Positions 17,415 through 26,770 of a stretch of 64,000 bases of DNA are shown here, piece by piece; position 1 is the first letter of the stretch; the number at the start of each line of letters is the position of its first letter. The stretch is taken from positions 124,001-188,000 of the forward strand of contig NZ_FOOR01000006.1 of the NCBI RefSeq assembly GCF_900113255.1, written 5' to 3'. A program made the translations under genes and the position numbers. A model generated the notes under the pieces. It worked only from the letters and a program-made list of their open reading frames with translations, was not told the DNA's origin and did no database searches. The DNA comes from Novosphingobium sp. CF614 (GTDB lineage: Bacteria; Pseudomonadota; Alphaproteobacteria; Sphingomonadales; Sphingomonadaceae).

Positions 17415-18920
17415 ATGACTGACCTTACCGAACTTGGCGTGGCCGCGATCCGCGATGGCGTTGCCGGCGGCGCTTTCACCGCCATCGAAGTGGCCGAGGC
17501 GTTCAACGCCAATGTCGCCGCCGCGCAGGACGCGCTCAACGCCTTCATCGTCGCCACTCCCGAGGCCGCGATCGAGGCCGCCCGGGCGATCGACGCGAAA
17601 CGCGCCAGGGGCGAGCCGCTGGGCAAGATGGGCGGCGTGCCGATCGGCATGAAGGATCTGTTCGCCACGATCGGCGTGCAGACTTCCGCCGCAAGCCATA
17701 TCCTGGAAGGTTTCAAGCCGCAGTACGAATCGACCGTCTCGCAGAAGCTGTGGGACGCGGGGTGCGGCATGCTCGGCAAGCTCAACCTCGATCAGTTCGC
17801 GATGGGTTCCTCGAACGAGACGAGCTATTTCGGCAATGTCGTCTCGCCCTGGCGGCGTAGCGACGGCGGCGCGGAAAATGGGAAGAACTGGGCTCCGCTC
17901 GCGCCCGGCGGATCCTCGGGCGGTTCCTCGGCGGCGGTCTCGGCGCGGCTGTGCCCGGCCGCGACCGGCACCGACACCGGCGGCTCGATCCGCCAGCCCG
18001 CCGCCTTCACCGGCATCACCGGCATCAAGCCGACATACGGGCGCTGCTCGCGCTGGGGCATCATCGCCTTCGCCAGTTCGCTCGACCAGGCCGGCGCGAT
18101 GGCGCGCGATACCCGCGACTGCGCGATCATGCTGGAGGCGATGGCCGGGTTCGATCCCAAGGATTCGACCAGCCTGGACTTGCCGGTGCCGGCATGGGAA
18201 GCGAACCTTTCGGCCGACATGAAGGGCAAGAAGGTCGGCATCCCGCGCGAATACCGCGTCGACGGCCTCGACGAGGATGTCGCCGGATCGTGGGACGACG
18301 GCATCGCCTGGCTGAAGGACGCCGGCGCCGAGATCATCGACATTTCGCTGCCGCACACCCGGTATGCGCTGCCGACCTACTACATCATCGCCCCGGCGGA
18401 GGCTTCCTCCAACCTCGCGCGCTATGATGGCGTGCGCTATGGCCTGCGCGACCTGCCCGAGGGCGCGAACCTGCAGGACATGTACGCCGCCACCCGCGCC
18501 GCCGGTTTCGGCGCCGAAGTCAAGCGCCGCATCCTGATCGGCACTTACGTGCTCTCGGCGGGGTTCTACGACGCCTATTATACCCAGGCGCAGAAGGTCC
18601 GCACGCTCATTAGCCTGGACTTCAGGAACGCTTTCGAGAGTTGCGACGTGATCCTGGCCCCCACCACCCCCAGCGCCGCCTTCGCGCTGGGCGAGAACGT
18701 CGACGATCCGCTCAAGATGTACCTCAACGACGTCTTCGCGGTCCCGGCCTCGCTGGCCGGGCTGCCGGCCATGTCGGTTCCGGCCGGCCTCAACCGCGAG
18801 GGATTGCCGCTGGGCCTGCAAATCATCGGCCGGGCTTTCGACGAGCAGGGCGTGCTGAACGCCGGGCTCGCGATCGAGCAGCGCGCGGGGTTCGCGGCGC
18901 GGCCGGCGAAGTGGTGGTGA
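17415..18920 (+). CDS. gatA: Asp-tRNA(Asn)/Glu-tRNA(Gln) amidotransferase subunit A
   Basis: GatA is the amidase subunit that releases ammonia from glutamine for GatB. The 501-residue protein has the amidase-signature catalytic triad: lysine in PIGMKDLF, the serine cluster in [13 protein letters not shown], and the nucleophile serine in [12 protein letters not shown]. The sequence is complete and of normal length. It is separated from gatB by a toxin-antitoxin pair, which is unusual because gatA and gatB are normally adjacent in this group. Confidence 0.97.
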   Translation: MTDLTELGVAAIRDGVAGGAFTAIEVAEAFNANVAAAQDALNAFIVATPEAAIEAARAIDAKRARGEPLGKMGGVPIGMKDLFATIGVQTSAASHILEGFKPQYESTVSQKLWDAGCGMLGKLNLDQFAMGSSNETSYFGNVVSPWRRSDGGAENGKNWAPLAPGGSSGGSSAAVSARLCPAATGTDTGGSIRQPAAFTGITGIKPTYGRCSRWGIIAFASSLDQAGAMARDTRDCAIMLEAMAGFDPKDSTSLDLPVPAWEANLSADMKGKKVGIPREYRVDGLDEDVAGSWDDGIAWLKDAGAEIIDISLPHTRYALPTYYIIAPAEASSNLARYDGVRYGLRDLPEGANLQDMYAATRAAGFGAEVKRRILIGTYVLSAGFYDAYYTQAQKVRTLISLDFRNAFESCDVILAPTTPSAAFALGENVDDPLKMYLNDVFAVPASLAGLPAMSVPAGLNREGLPLGLQIIGRAFDEQGVLNAGLAIEQRAGFAARPAKWW

Positions 18921-18990
18921 GATGGGCTATGCTTGGGACCAGGTCATGCCTGGTTTGGTGTCGCTAAAGTCGAAATGGATGATGATTGAC

Positions 18991-19015
18991 GGTAATACCA
19001 AGCGGAGGTAATACC
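18991..19015. promoter_or_regulatory. Paired GGTAATACC boxes, candidate toxin-antitoxin operator
   Basis: The nine-base palindrome GGTAATACC occurs twice, at 18991-18999 and 19007-19015, with 16-base centre-to-centre spacing, just upstream of the antitoxin ATG at 19024. AbrB/VapB-type antitoxins commonly repress their own operon by binding short palindromes in pairs. The second box ends eight bases before the start codon, so binding could also affect translation initiation. Confidence 0.6.
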
Positions 19016-19023
19016 ATTTCGTC

Positions 19024-19335
19024 ATGAACGTCCATGTCCCGCCACAGCACTATAGTTCTCGCCTGACCCGGAAATTCCAGGCGACGATTCCGCAGGCGAT
19101 CCGTGACGCCTTGGGGTTGAAGGCGGGCGATCTGGTGAGTTTTACGCTCGACGCAAATGGTGACGTCCTTCTGGGCCGGGCAACCGACGATGCCCGGCGC
19201 ACCGAGCGGGCGGAACGTTTGCAGGAGGGCGTGCGCGAAGCGCGGCGCAAGTTTGCCGCCGATAATGCGTTGCCAGAGGGCATGACGAGCGAGCAATGGC
19301 TTGAACTGATGCGAGGGCCGCCGGCTGAAGTATGA
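19024..19335 (+). CDS. AbrB/MazE-type antitoxin of a VapBC-like pair
   Basis: This 103-residue protein has a SpoVT-AbrB swapped-hairpin DNA-binding domain at about residues 11-55: SRLTRKFQATIPQAIRDALG, then LKAGDLVSFTLDANGDVLL. The C-terminal half (KFAADNALPEGMTSEQWLELM) is the part expected to wrap the toxin. Its stop codon overlaps the toxin start (ATGA). It probably neutralises the PIN toxin and represses the pair through the GGTAATACC boxes. Confidence 0.88.
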   Translation: MNVHVPPQHYSSRLTRKFQATIPQAIRDALGLKAGDLVSFTLDANGDVLLGRATDDARRTERAERLQEGVREARRKFAADNALPEGMTSEQWLELMRGPPAEV

Positions 19336-19736
19336 TCGTCGATTCGAATATCGTCATCGAAGTGTTGCATGGTATTGGCGAACGCAGCGAGAAGATTATC
19401 CAGAGCTACATTCTTCTGGCGTCGCAAAGATCACCGGCGATCAACCCGGTGATCTTCGCTGAAACCGCGTCAGGATCGCCCAGCCTTGCCGCCTTTGAAG
19501 ATCGGCTTGCGGAGCTTGGCTTGAAAGTCGAACCGTTCGACAACGGCGATGCCTTTCGAGCCAGCGTGGCCTTTCGCGCCTATCGCCTGAATGGCGGACC
19601 ACGAACCACAATCCTGCCTGATTTCATGATTGGTGCGCAGGCTGCCAATCGAAGCTGGCCAATTCTTACGAGTGACCGCAAGCGCTTCGAAAGCTATTTT
19701 CCCGAAGTCGAGTTGCTCGATCCGCTGGAGTTCTGA
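19332..19736 (+). CDS. PIN-domain toxin (VapC-like ribonuclease)
   Basis: This 134-residue PIN protein keeps the acidic residues of the active site: D4 in MIVDSN, E44 in IFAET, D97 in [10 protein letters not shown] and D115 in LTSDRKRF. VapC toxins are magnesium-dependent RNases that often cut initiator tRNA or rRNA; the target here is unknown. The gene follows its antitoxin with a 4-base overlap, and gatB begins two bases after its stop. Toxin translation therefore runs straight into an essential gene. Confidence 0.88.
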   Translation: MIVDSNIVIEVLHGIGERSEKIIQSYILLASQRSPAINPVIFAETASGSPSLAAFEDRLAELGLKVEPFDNGDAFRASVAFRAYRLNGGPRTTILPDFMIGAQAANRSWPILTSDRKRFESYFPEVELLDPLEF

Positions 19737-19738
19737 CA

Positions 19739-21241
19739 TTGACCGAATCCACATATCGCATCCAGGGCGCAACCGGTGACTGGGAGGTCGTGATCGGCCT
19801 TGAAGTCCATGCGCAGGTCACTTCGAATTCCAAGCTGTTCTCCGGTTCGGCGACGGCTTTCGGCGCGGAGCCGAATTCGCAGGTCAGCCTGGTCGACGCG
19901 GCGATGCCGGGGATGCTGCCGGTGCCGAACCGGGAGTGCATCCGCCAGGCGGTGCGCACGGGCCTTGCGATCAATGCGCAGATCAACAAGTGGTCGCGCT
20001 TCGATCGCAAGAACTACTTCTATGCCGACCTGCCGCAGGGCTACCAGATCAGCCAGCTGTACCACCCGCTGGTGGGTGAGGGCTCGATCGAGATCCAGCT
20101 TGACGAGAAGGATCCCGAAGGTTCGACCAAGACCATCGGCATCGAGCGTATCCACGTCGAGCAGGATGCGGGCAAGCTGATGCATGACCAGCACCCGACG
20201 ATGTCCTACGTCGATCTCAACCGTTCGGGCGTGGCGCTGATGGAAATCGTCAGCCGGCCGGACATGCGTTCTCCCGCCGAGGCAGGAGCTTACCTGTCGA
20301 AGCTGAGGACCATCCTGCGCTATGTCGGCTCGTGCGACGGCAACATGGACCAGGGCTCGATGCGCGCGGACGTGAACGTCAGCGTCCGCCGCCCGGGCGA
20401 GCCGTTCGGCACGCGCACCGAAACCAAGAACGTCAATTCCGTGCGCTTCGTCATGCAGACCATCGAGCACGAGGCAAACCGCCAGGTCGACCTGATCGAG
20501 AGTGGTGGCAAGGTGGTGCAGGAAACCCGCCTGTTCGATCCGAACACCGGCTCGACCCGGTCGATGCGGTCCAAGGAAGACGCCCACGACTACCGCTATT
20601 TCCCCGATCCGGATCTGCTCCCGCTCGAACTCGACGATGCATTCCTGGAAGAGTGCCGGAACTCGCTGCCCGAATTGCCGGATGCCAAGCGCCATCGCTA
20701 CGAGCACGACCTGGGCCTTTCGCCCTACAACGCCGGCGTGCTGACGGCGGACGTCGATACCGCGCGCTGGTTCGAGCTGCTGCTGGGCGAATGCGCCAAG
20801 GCGCAGGGCAAGCAGCCCGCCGAAGTTGCCAGGCAGGCGGCCAACTGGCTCATTTCCGAGCTGTTCGGCGCGCTCAACAAGCTGGGCAAGTCGCTTGAGG
20901 AATCGCCGGTAACTCCCGAAAAAGCAGCGGAACTTTTGGCACTGATCGGCATAGGCACGATTTCGGGCTCGATCGCCAAGCAGGTGCTTGAAATCATGCT
21001 TGAAACCGGGAACGGAGCCGCCGTGATCGTCGAGCGCGAGGGGCTCAAGCAGGAGTCCGATTCCGGCGCGATCGAGGCGGCGGTGGACCAGGTACTTGCC
21101 GGCAATGCCGACAAGGTCGAACAGTACCGGGGCGGCAAAGTCGCGCTGTTCGGCTTCTTCGTCGGCCAGACGATGAAGGCCATGCAGGGCAAAGCCAACC
21201 CGCAGGTGGTCAACGAAATCCTGAAGTCCAAGCTGGGCTGA
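19739..21241 (+). CDS. gatB: Asp-tRNA(Asn)/Glu-tRNA(Gln) amidotransferase subunit B
   Basis: GatB binds and activates the mischarged tRNA and transfers ammonia to it. The 500-residue protein shows [20 protein letters not shown] near the start, [26 protein letters not shown], and the C-terminal YqeY-like helical domain ending [13 protein letters not shown]. The best start is a TTG at 19739 with CTGGAG eight bases upstream. No ATG allows a full-length N terminus. The weak start directly after the toxin stop suggests translational coupling. Confidence 0.96.
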   Translation: MTESTYRIQGATGDWEVVIGLEVHAQVTSNSKLFSGSATAFGAEPNSQVSLVDAAMPGMLPVPNRECIRQAVRTGLAINAQINKWSRFDRKNYFYADLPQGYQISQLYHPLVGEGSIEIQLDEKDPEGSTKTIGIERIHVEQDAGKLMHDQHPTMSYVDLNRSGVALMEIVSRPDMRSPAEAGAYLSKLRTILRYVGSCDGNMDQGSMRADVNVSVRRPGEPFGTRTETKNVNSVRFVMQTIEHEANRQVDLIESGGKVVQETRLFDPNTGSTRSMRSKEDAHDYRYFPDPDLLPLELDDAFLEECRNSLPELPDAKRHRYEHDLGLSPYNAGVLTADVDTARWFELLLGECAKAQGKQPAEVARQAANWLISELFGALNKLGKSLEESPVTPEKAAELLALIGIGTISGSIAKQVLEIMLETGNGAAVIVEREGLKQESDSGAIEAAVDQVLAGNADKVEQYRGGKVALFGFFVGQTMKAMQGKANPQVVNEILKSKLG

Positions 21242-21299
21242 CCGCTGTCGAAGAGGCGTCGTCGCTACCCGTTCCGCGGAGGCGGTCCGGGTTGGCGCA

Positions 21300-22583
21300 T
21301 CAGCGCCAGCTCGGCAGCCACATCCAGAAATTGTAGGCGTCCTTGAACGGCAGCGGCGCGGCCGAGAGGATCGGGTAGAACACCGCGAACATCAGCACGG
21401 AGAGGGCCAGGGACCCTTTCGCCAGCGAGCGCCAGCGGTCGCGGCGATCCCACAGCGCGTCCAGCGCCAGCGCCAGCAGCGCCATCAGAAAGGCGCCGGG
21501 CAGCAGGTAATGGTAATAGAACTGCACCGGCTTGCCGTCGAAGATCCACATGGCAAGGCAGGCGGCGTAGAGCGCCGCGAAGGCCAGCGCATCGAACCGC
21601 CGCCGCAGCAGCGCCGCCCACAGGCCCCATAGCAGGGCGAACAGGCCGGCGATCATGCTGAAGGGATTGCCGATCATCACGATCCCGCGCTGGGCACCGT
21701 CGACATTCTCGAACAAGTACCAGATCCCCCGCCAGTCGACGACCCATTGATACCAGAAGGTACGGTAGGGATGGGGTTTCTTCACGCTCTCCTGCAGGCG
21801 GATCATGTATTCGTGCTGCTCCACGAAACCGAGGGGCAGGACGGGCCGGTCGGCATAGAACATCGCCGGCAGGTAGGTCGCCCAATAGACGGCGAGCGGG
21901 AACAGCCCCAGCCACAGCGTCGCTTCCGCCAGCGAGATGCCCTTGATCGGCCCCGCGCCCTTCCGGCCGACGATCGCCAGCCCGCTGTCGCGGATGCGCA
22001 GGATCAGGAAAGCCAGGCCCGGCATCATCAACGCCGGCGCGCTGCTCCACTTGGCGCCGAGCGAAAGGCCCAGGGCGAGCCCGCAGAGCATCAGCCGCAG
22101 CCGAGCCCGCCCGGCCGAGCGGGTCCGCAGCGCGGCGGCGAACTGCCACAGCCCGGTCATGCACAGCGCGGCCTCGATCATGTCGAGCATGCAGATGCGG
22201 CTCTGGACGAACCACATGAAGTTGGTCGCCAGCAGCACCGTGGCCAGCAGCGCGGCGCGCCGCCTTTGCGAGAGGTGCCAGACCAGCCGGGAGAAGGCGA
22301 ACAGGCCGAGGCCGCCGAACAATGCCGGCGCCAGGCGCCAGCCCAGCGGACGGTCCCCCACGAAATGGATCGCCGCCGCAATCACTTCCTTGCCGAACAT
22401 CGGGTGTTCGCGGTTGGCCGGGATCAGGTCCAGCAGCTTGCGCGCGGCGGGAACATAATGAACTTCGTCGAAGTAAAAGCGCGAGGGGACGCCAATGCGC
22501 CACAGCACCAGCAACTGGAATACCGCCACCAGCACGAGGCACCAGCCGAGCGGATCACGGGTCTGTCGGGCGGCGAGCGGCAT
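21300..22583 (-). CDS. PMT/GT39-type membrane glycosyltransferase
   Basis: This is a polytopic protein of about 427 residues from the ATG at 22583 (MPLAARQTRDPLGWCLVLVA). The first loop carries SRFYFDEVHYVPAARKLL, the acidic DE motif of protein O-mannosyltransferase-like enzymes, followed by NREHPMFGKEVIAAAIHFVG, typical of PMT family members that use polyprenyl-phosphate sugars. Roughly ten hydrophobic helices follow. An alternative ATG at 22691 would overlap the metZ start. It is divergent from metZ. The acceptor (protein or glycan) is unknown. Confidence 0.82.
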   Translation of the reverse strand: MPLAARQTRDPLGWCLVLVAVFQLLVLWRIGVPSRFYFDEVHYVPAARKLLDLIPANREHPMFGKEVIAAAIHFVGDRPLGWRLAPALFGGLGLFAFSRLVWHLSQRRRAALLATVLLATNFMWFVQSRICMLDMIEAALCMTGLWQFAAALRTRSAGRARLRLMLCGLALGLSLGAKWSSAPALMMPGLAFLILRIRDSGLAIVGRKGAGPIKGISLAEATLWLGLFPLAVYWATYLPAMFYADRPVLPLGFVEQHEYMIRLQESVKKPHPYRTFWYQWVVDWRGIWYLFENVDGAQRGIVMIGNPFSMIAGLFALLWGLWAALLRRRFDALAFAALYAACLAMWIFDGKPVQFYYHYLLPGAFLMALLALALDALWDRRDRWRSLAKGSLALSVLMFAVFYPILSAAPLPFKDAYNFWMWLPSWR

Positions 22584-22689
22584 CGGCTGGGCGGGATAGG
22601 CACGAATGCGCCGGACCGCAAGGGCGACGACATGCTGCTCTTGCCCTTGCGCTTGCCTTGGCTCCTCGGCGCTCCTAGAGGCTTGGCGC

Positions 22690-23898
22690 ATGAAACGCAC
22701 GACCGGACAGGACCGTAACCAGACCCGCAACTGGCGCCCCGCCACCCGCGCGATCCGCGGGGGAACCTGGCGATCGGAAATGGGCGAAACCAGCGAGGCG
22801 CTGTTCCTCACCTCCGGCTATTGCTACGACGATGCCGCCACCGTCGCCGCGCGCTTTGCCGGCGAACAGGAAGGCATGACGTATTCGCGCCTGCAGAACC
22901 CGACCGTGGCGATGCTGGAAGAGCGGATCGCCCTGCTCGAAGGCGCGGAGGCGTGCCGGACCCAGGCTTCGGGAATGGCGGCGATGACGGCGGCGCTGCT
23001 GTGCCAGCTTTCCGCCGGCGATCACATGGTTTCGGCGCGCGCCGCCTTCGGTTCATGCCGCTGGCTCGGCGATCACCTGCTGCCGCGCTTCGGCATCGAC
23101 GTCACCGTGGTCGACGCTTGCGACAATGCCGCCTGGGAAGCGGCGATTCGCCCGAACACCAAGGTTTTCTTCTTCGAGACTCCCGCCAACCCGACGATGG
23201 ACGTGGCCGATCTCGAACATATCTGCGGCCTGGCCCGGGCCCACGGCATCACCAGCGTGGTCGACAATGCCTTCTGCACCGCGGCGCTGCAGCGTCCGCT
23301 CGAATTCGGGGCGGATGTCGTCGCCTATTCGGCCACCAAGCTGATGGACGGGCAGGGGCGCGTGCTGGCAGGCGCGGTCTGCGGCAGCGAAGCCTTCATC
23401 AATGAAAAGCTGCTGCCCTTCCAGCGCAACACCGGCCCGAACCTTTCGCCGTTCAACGCCTGGGTAGTGCTGAAGGGTCTCGAAACGCTGGACCTGCGCG
23501 CCAGGAAGCAGAGCGAGAACGCGCTCAAGGTGGGTGAGTTCGTGGCGGGCCGGGTGCCGCTGATCCTGCACCCCTGGCTCGACGGTCATCCGCAGCAGGC
23601 GCTGGCGAAAAAGCAGATGGATGCCTGCGGCCCGATCTTCAGTTTCGTCCTGGATGGCGGCCGCGCCCAGGCCCACGCGCTGCTCGATGCCCTTCAACTC
23701 ATCGATATTTCTAACAATATTGGCGACTCGCGTTCGCTGATGTGTCATCCTGCGTCCACCACGCACCATAACATGGGACCGGAGGGGCGAGAGGCCATGG
23801 GCATTTCCGAAGGCATGCTGCGCATCAATGTCGGCCTCGAGGATGCCGACGATCTGATCGAGGATCTCGATCAGGCGCTGGCGAAAGCCGGCCTCTGA
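22690..23898 (+). CDS. metZ: O-succinylhomoserine sulfhydrylase
   Basis: This PLP enzyme makes homocysteine from O-succinylhomoserine and sulfide in methionine synthesis. The 402-residue protein has the Cys/Met-metabolism PLP fold: YSRLQNPTVAMLEERIALLEG, the ASGMAAM motif, FFETPANPTMDVADL, and the Schiff-base lysine in YSATKLMDGQGR. The end, HHNMGPEGREAMGISEGMLRI, is typical. Cystathionine gamma-synthase is the main alternative; the length and TRNWRPATRAIRGGTWRSEMGETSEAL-type start favour MetZ. I looked for a SAM-responsive riboswitch upstream and could not identify one. Confidence 0.9.
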   Translation: MKRTTGQDRNQTRNWRPATRAIRGGTWRSEMGETSEALFLTSGYCYDDAATVAARFAGEQEGMTYSRLQNPTVAMLEERIALLEGAEACRTQASGMAAMTAALLCQLSAGDHMVSARAAFGSCRWLGDHLLPRFGIDVTVVDACDNAAWEAAIRPNTKVFFFETPANPTMDVADLEHICGLARAHGITSVVDNAFCTAALQRPLEFGADVVAYSATKLMDGQGRVLAGAVCGSEAFINEKLLPFQRNTGPNLSPFNAWVVLKGLETLDLRARKQSENALKVGEFVAGRVPLILHPWLDGHPQQALAKKQMDACGPIFSFVLDGGRAQAHALLDALQLIDISNNIGDSRSLMCHPASTTHHNMGPEGREAMGISEGMLRINVGLEDADDLIEDLDQALAKAGL

Positions 23899-25250
23899 AT
23901 AGAGAAGATCTCGGCGCCGATGCGGCGGCGCTGCTTGCCGCGATCGTCGAATCGACGGACGATGCGATCGTGGGCAAGACTCTCGCCGGTCGTATCCTGA
24001 GCTGGAACGCCGCCGCCGAGCGCATCTTCGGCTGGAGCGCCGAGGAGATCGTCGGCAGGAACGTGCGCACGCTGATCCCGCGGGAGCGCCAGGCCGAAGA
24101 AGACGAGATCATCGCCAGTATCCGCCAGGGCAGGCGCGTGCCCACTTTCGAGACCGTGCGCCTGCGCAAGGACGGCAGCGAGATCGATCTGGCCATCACC
24201 GTTTCGCCGGTGCTTGACGGTAACGGCGCCGTGATCGCCGCCAGCAAGATCGCGCGCGACATCACCGGAAGCCTGCGGCTGCGCGCGCGGCTGGAAGAGA
24301 GCGAGCGACGCTTCCGGTTGATGGCGGACAATATCGCCCAGATCGCCTGGATCGCCAACGACCAGGGACGGATCATCTGGGCCAACAAGCGGTGGGCCGA
24401 GTACACCGGCATGTCGATCGAGGATGCGCTGGAAGGGCGCTGGCAGGCCGCGTTGCATCCCGATCACCTGGAGCGGGTCCTGGCGGGACGCCTCCCGACG
24501 CTGGCGAGCGGAGAGAACTGGGAGGATACTTATCCGCTGCGCGGCAAGGATGGACACTATCGCTGGTTCCTGTCGCGCGCGGTATCGATCCAGGATGTGG
24601 CGGGAAAAGTCATCTGCTGGTTCGCGACCGCCACCGATGTGACCGAGATGCGCGAGGCGGAGGAGCGTATCGAACTGCTGTTGCAGGAAGTGAACCACCG
24701 CAGCAAGAACATGCTGGCGATCGTCCAGTCGCTGGCGCGCCGCACCGACGTGGGGCGGGAGGATTTCATCGAACGCCTCGAACACCGCATCCAGGGGCTG
24801 GCGGCCAATCAGGATGTGCTGGTGCGCCGCGCCTGGTCGCGCATTCCCGTGCAGGAGATGATCGAGGCACAGCTGCGTTCGCTCGGCGATTCGCGGGTGC
24901 AGATCACATGCGAGGGGCCGCAGGTCCTGCTTTCGCCCGGCGCCGCCGAGGCGCTGGCCATGGCTTTCCACGAAATGGGAACGAACGCGATCAAGTACGG
25001 CGCGCTCTCGGTCCCCGAAGGGCGAGTCGCCGTGCGCTGGTCGCTGGGGGAAGGGGGCGGCCGGGCGCTCTTCCGCATCGAATGGGCCGAGAGCGGCGGC
25101 CCGCCGGTGCATCCGCCCGAACGCCAGGGCTTCGGCACGCGCATCATGATCGACGTGCCGCGCGTAAAGCTGGAGGCGCGGATTTCCGCCGAATATCCGC
25201 CCGAGGGCTTTCGCTGGAGCCTGGAATGCCCGGCGGCCTCGATCGCGTGA
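23895..25250 (+). CDS. PAS-domain HWE-family sensor histidine kinase
   Basis: Two PAS domains are followed by an HWE kinase. PAS1 spans roughly residues 10-130 (WNAAAERIFGWSAEEIVGRN). PAS2 starts near 140 with a PAC end (IQDVAGKVICWFATATDVTE). The kinase has the phospho-histidine box EVNHRSKNMLAIVQSLARRT, the N box HEMGTNAIKYGALS, and the W-x-E-S-G-G-P and GFGTRI elements that define HWE kinases, often part of general stress or light signalling in alphaproteobacteria. The start is uncertain. The frame contains clear PAS1 sequence (LLAAIVESTDDAIV) upstream of the first conventional start, a GTG at 23970. Only a CTG at 23895, overlapping the metZ stop, would include it. No partner response regulator is adjacent. 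Confidence 0.87.
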   Translation: MNREDLGADAAALLAAIVESTDDAIVGKTLAGRILSWNAAAERIFGWSAEEIVGRNVRTLIPRERQAEEDEIIASIRQGRRVPTFETVRLRKDGSEIDLAITVSPVLDGNGAVIAASKIARDITGSLRLRARLEESERRFRLMADNIAQIAWIANDQGRIIWANKRWAEYTGMSIEDALEGRWQAALHPDHLERVLAGRLPTLASGENWEDTYPLRGKDGHYRWFLSRAVSIQDVAGKVICWFATATDVTEMREAEERIELLLQEVNHRSKNMLAIVQSLARRTDVGREDFIERLEHRIQGLAANQDVLVRRAWSRIPVQEMIEAQLRSLGDSRVQITCEGPQVLLSPGAAEALAMAFHEMGTNAIKYGALSVPEGRVAVRWSLGEGGGRALFRIEWAESGGPPVHPPERQGFGTRIMIDVPRVKLEARISAEYPPEGFRWSLECPAASIA

Positions 25251-25341
25251 AGCCGCCGTGAAGTCGTGGTGACGACTGTGTGGCAAAGTGTTCGCAAGGC
25301 AGTTGAAGCCTTGCGGTTTCGTCGTTAGGCTCCCCCGTGAG

Positions 25342-25740
25342 ATGAAGGAACTGTTCCAGCATACCGCCATCACCGACGGCCTGACGGTCCGTGTCGCGGT
25401 GAATTTCCTGCCCGAGCAATCGCGCATCGAGGCGGGCAAGTGGTTCTGGGTGTATCACATCCGCCTGGAAAACGATACCGGCTACACCTTGCAACTGATG
25501 ACGCGCCACTGGCGCATCACCGATGGCAACGGGGAAGTCAGCATCGTCGATGGCGACGGCGTCGTCGGCGAGCAGCCGGTGCTTCGGCCGGGCGCGAGCC
25601 ATGACTATGTTTCCGGCTGCCCGCTCTCGACTCCGCAAGGCAGCATGGAGGGTCACTACACTTTCCGTCGCAGCGACGGGCGCCAGTTCAAGGCGCTGAT
25701 TCCCTTCTTTCCCCTGGCGGCACCTGCCACCGCCGGGTAA
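25342..25740 (+). CDS. apaG: ApaG (CorD) family protein
   Basis: This 132-residue protein matches ApaG throughout: VRVAVNFLPEQS, WVYHIRLENDTGYTLQLMTRHW, ITDGNGEVSIVDGDGVVGEQPVL and the GSMEGHYTFRR strand. ApaG is a fibronectin-III-like fold of uncertain role, linked to magnesium/cobalt efflux phenotypes. I chose the ATG at 25342 for its match to the usual length. It sits alone between the HWE kinase and a LysR regulator. Confidence 0.93.
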   Translation: MKELFQHTAITDGLTVRVAVNFLPEQSRIEAGKWFWVYHIRLENDTGYTLQLMTRHWRITDGNGEVSIVDGDGVVGEQPVLRPGASHDYVSGCPLSTPQGSMEGHYTFRRSDGRQFKALIPFFPLAAPATAG

Positions 25741-25861
25741 TTCCCCGTCATCGCGGGCCCGCTGGTTGCCCGCAGGGCATCGCGTTCAAAATCTGCCCCG
25801 CCTTCGTTCTGTCGGCCGGAACATGATTGCTCCCGGCGCCCACCGGGCATAGGGAAGCGCC

Positions 25862-26749
25862 ATGAAGCGCACGCACCTGCCCCTCAACGCCCTGCGCGTC
25901 TTCGATGCGGCGGCCCGGCACCTCTCGTTCACGCGCGCGGCGGACGAGCTGGCGGTTACCCCCGCCGCCGTCGGCCAGCAGATTCGCGCGCTCGAGGATC
26001 TGCTCGGCGTCGTCCTGTTCCGCCGCACCAGCAAGGGTCTGGAACTCACCGAAGAGGCCGGTGCCGGTCTTGCCGCCCTGCGCACGGGGTTCCTTCACTT
26101 CGAGGATGCGGTGCAGGCCATGCAGGCCGGCCAATCCAGCCATGTCTACACCATCGCCGCCCCGCGCGAGTTCTTCGCGGCCTGGCTGGCGCCGCGCCTC
26201 GCTGCCTTCCGCACCGACAATCCGCACGTGCGCTACGTGCTCGTGGATGGAGAGATGACCGACTTCACCGAGGCCAACCTTGACCTCGCCGTGAGATGGA
26301 CCGACGGCCCCGGGGACCTGGAGGGGGTTCCACTGGGGGAGCCCGAGTGGGTCGTGGTGGGCAGCGGCGACTGGATCGGCTGGCCGGGAGATCCGGAGCC
26401 GGGCGCGGTTGTCGACGGGGCCGGAACTGGAGACGGGGCCGGAGACGGGGTCAGAGACGAGGAGGGGGCTTTCGACGACGGCGAGAACGCCAAGCCGCCG
26501 ATCATGGTCAGCGATGCCGGACAGGCGCTCGCAGCGGCCCTGTCGGGCCTGGGCCGCGCGCGCGTGCCCGCGCTGCTGGCGGTGGAACTGGCGGACCGCA
26601 TGGCGCCCCCCGGCCTGTCCCCCGGCCCGCGGAGTATCGCAGCGACGGACGCTCCCTGCCGCCGGGGCTATTGGCTGGTCGCGCCGCTGCCGCAATGGCG
26701 GCAGAAGAAGGTCAGGGCGCTGGTCGCGGCGCTTGTGGCGGAAGCATAG
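25862..26749 (+). CDS. LysR family transcriptional regulator with a repeat-derived insert
   Basis: This 295-residue regulator has the N-terminal winged helix-turn-helix (LPLNALRVFDAAARHLSFTRAADELAVTPAAVGQQIRALE), close to the GcvA/AmpR subgroup, and a shortened effector domain. Between about residues 175 and 210 the effector domain is replaced by an acidic Gly/Asp-rich stretch (VVDGAGTGDGAGDGVRDEEG), encoded by a 12-bp DNA repeat GACGGGGCCGGA at 26414-26455. The frame is intact to the end. The target is unknown, and effector binding may be altered. The convergent VOC gene follows 21 bases later. Confidence 0.87.
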   Translation: MKRTHLPLNALRVFDAAARHLSFTRAADELAVTPAAVGQQIRALEDLLGVVLFRRTSKGLELTEEAGAGLAALRTGFLHFEDAVQAMQAGQSSHVYTIAAPREFFAAWLAPRLAAFRTDNPHVRYVLVDGEMTDFTEANLDLAVRWTDGPGDLEGVPLGEPEWVVVGSGDWIGWPGDPEPGAVVDGAGTGDGAGDGVRDEEGAFDDGENAKPPIMVSDAGQALAAALSGLGRARVPALLAVELADRMAPPGLSPGPRSIAATDAPCRRGYWLVAPLPQWRQKKVRALVAALVAEA

Positions 26750-26770
26750 CCCCCGCACCGCGGTTCGGCA

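Noticed and set aside
16788..18821. A 677-codon minus-strand open frame over gatC and gatA
   Set aside because: It is antisense to recognised genes and shows no family features.
22584..22689. Possible SAM-responsive riboswitch before metZ
   Set aside because: The short region upstream of metZ lacks the conserved blocks of the SAM-II/SAM-alpha types that I know.
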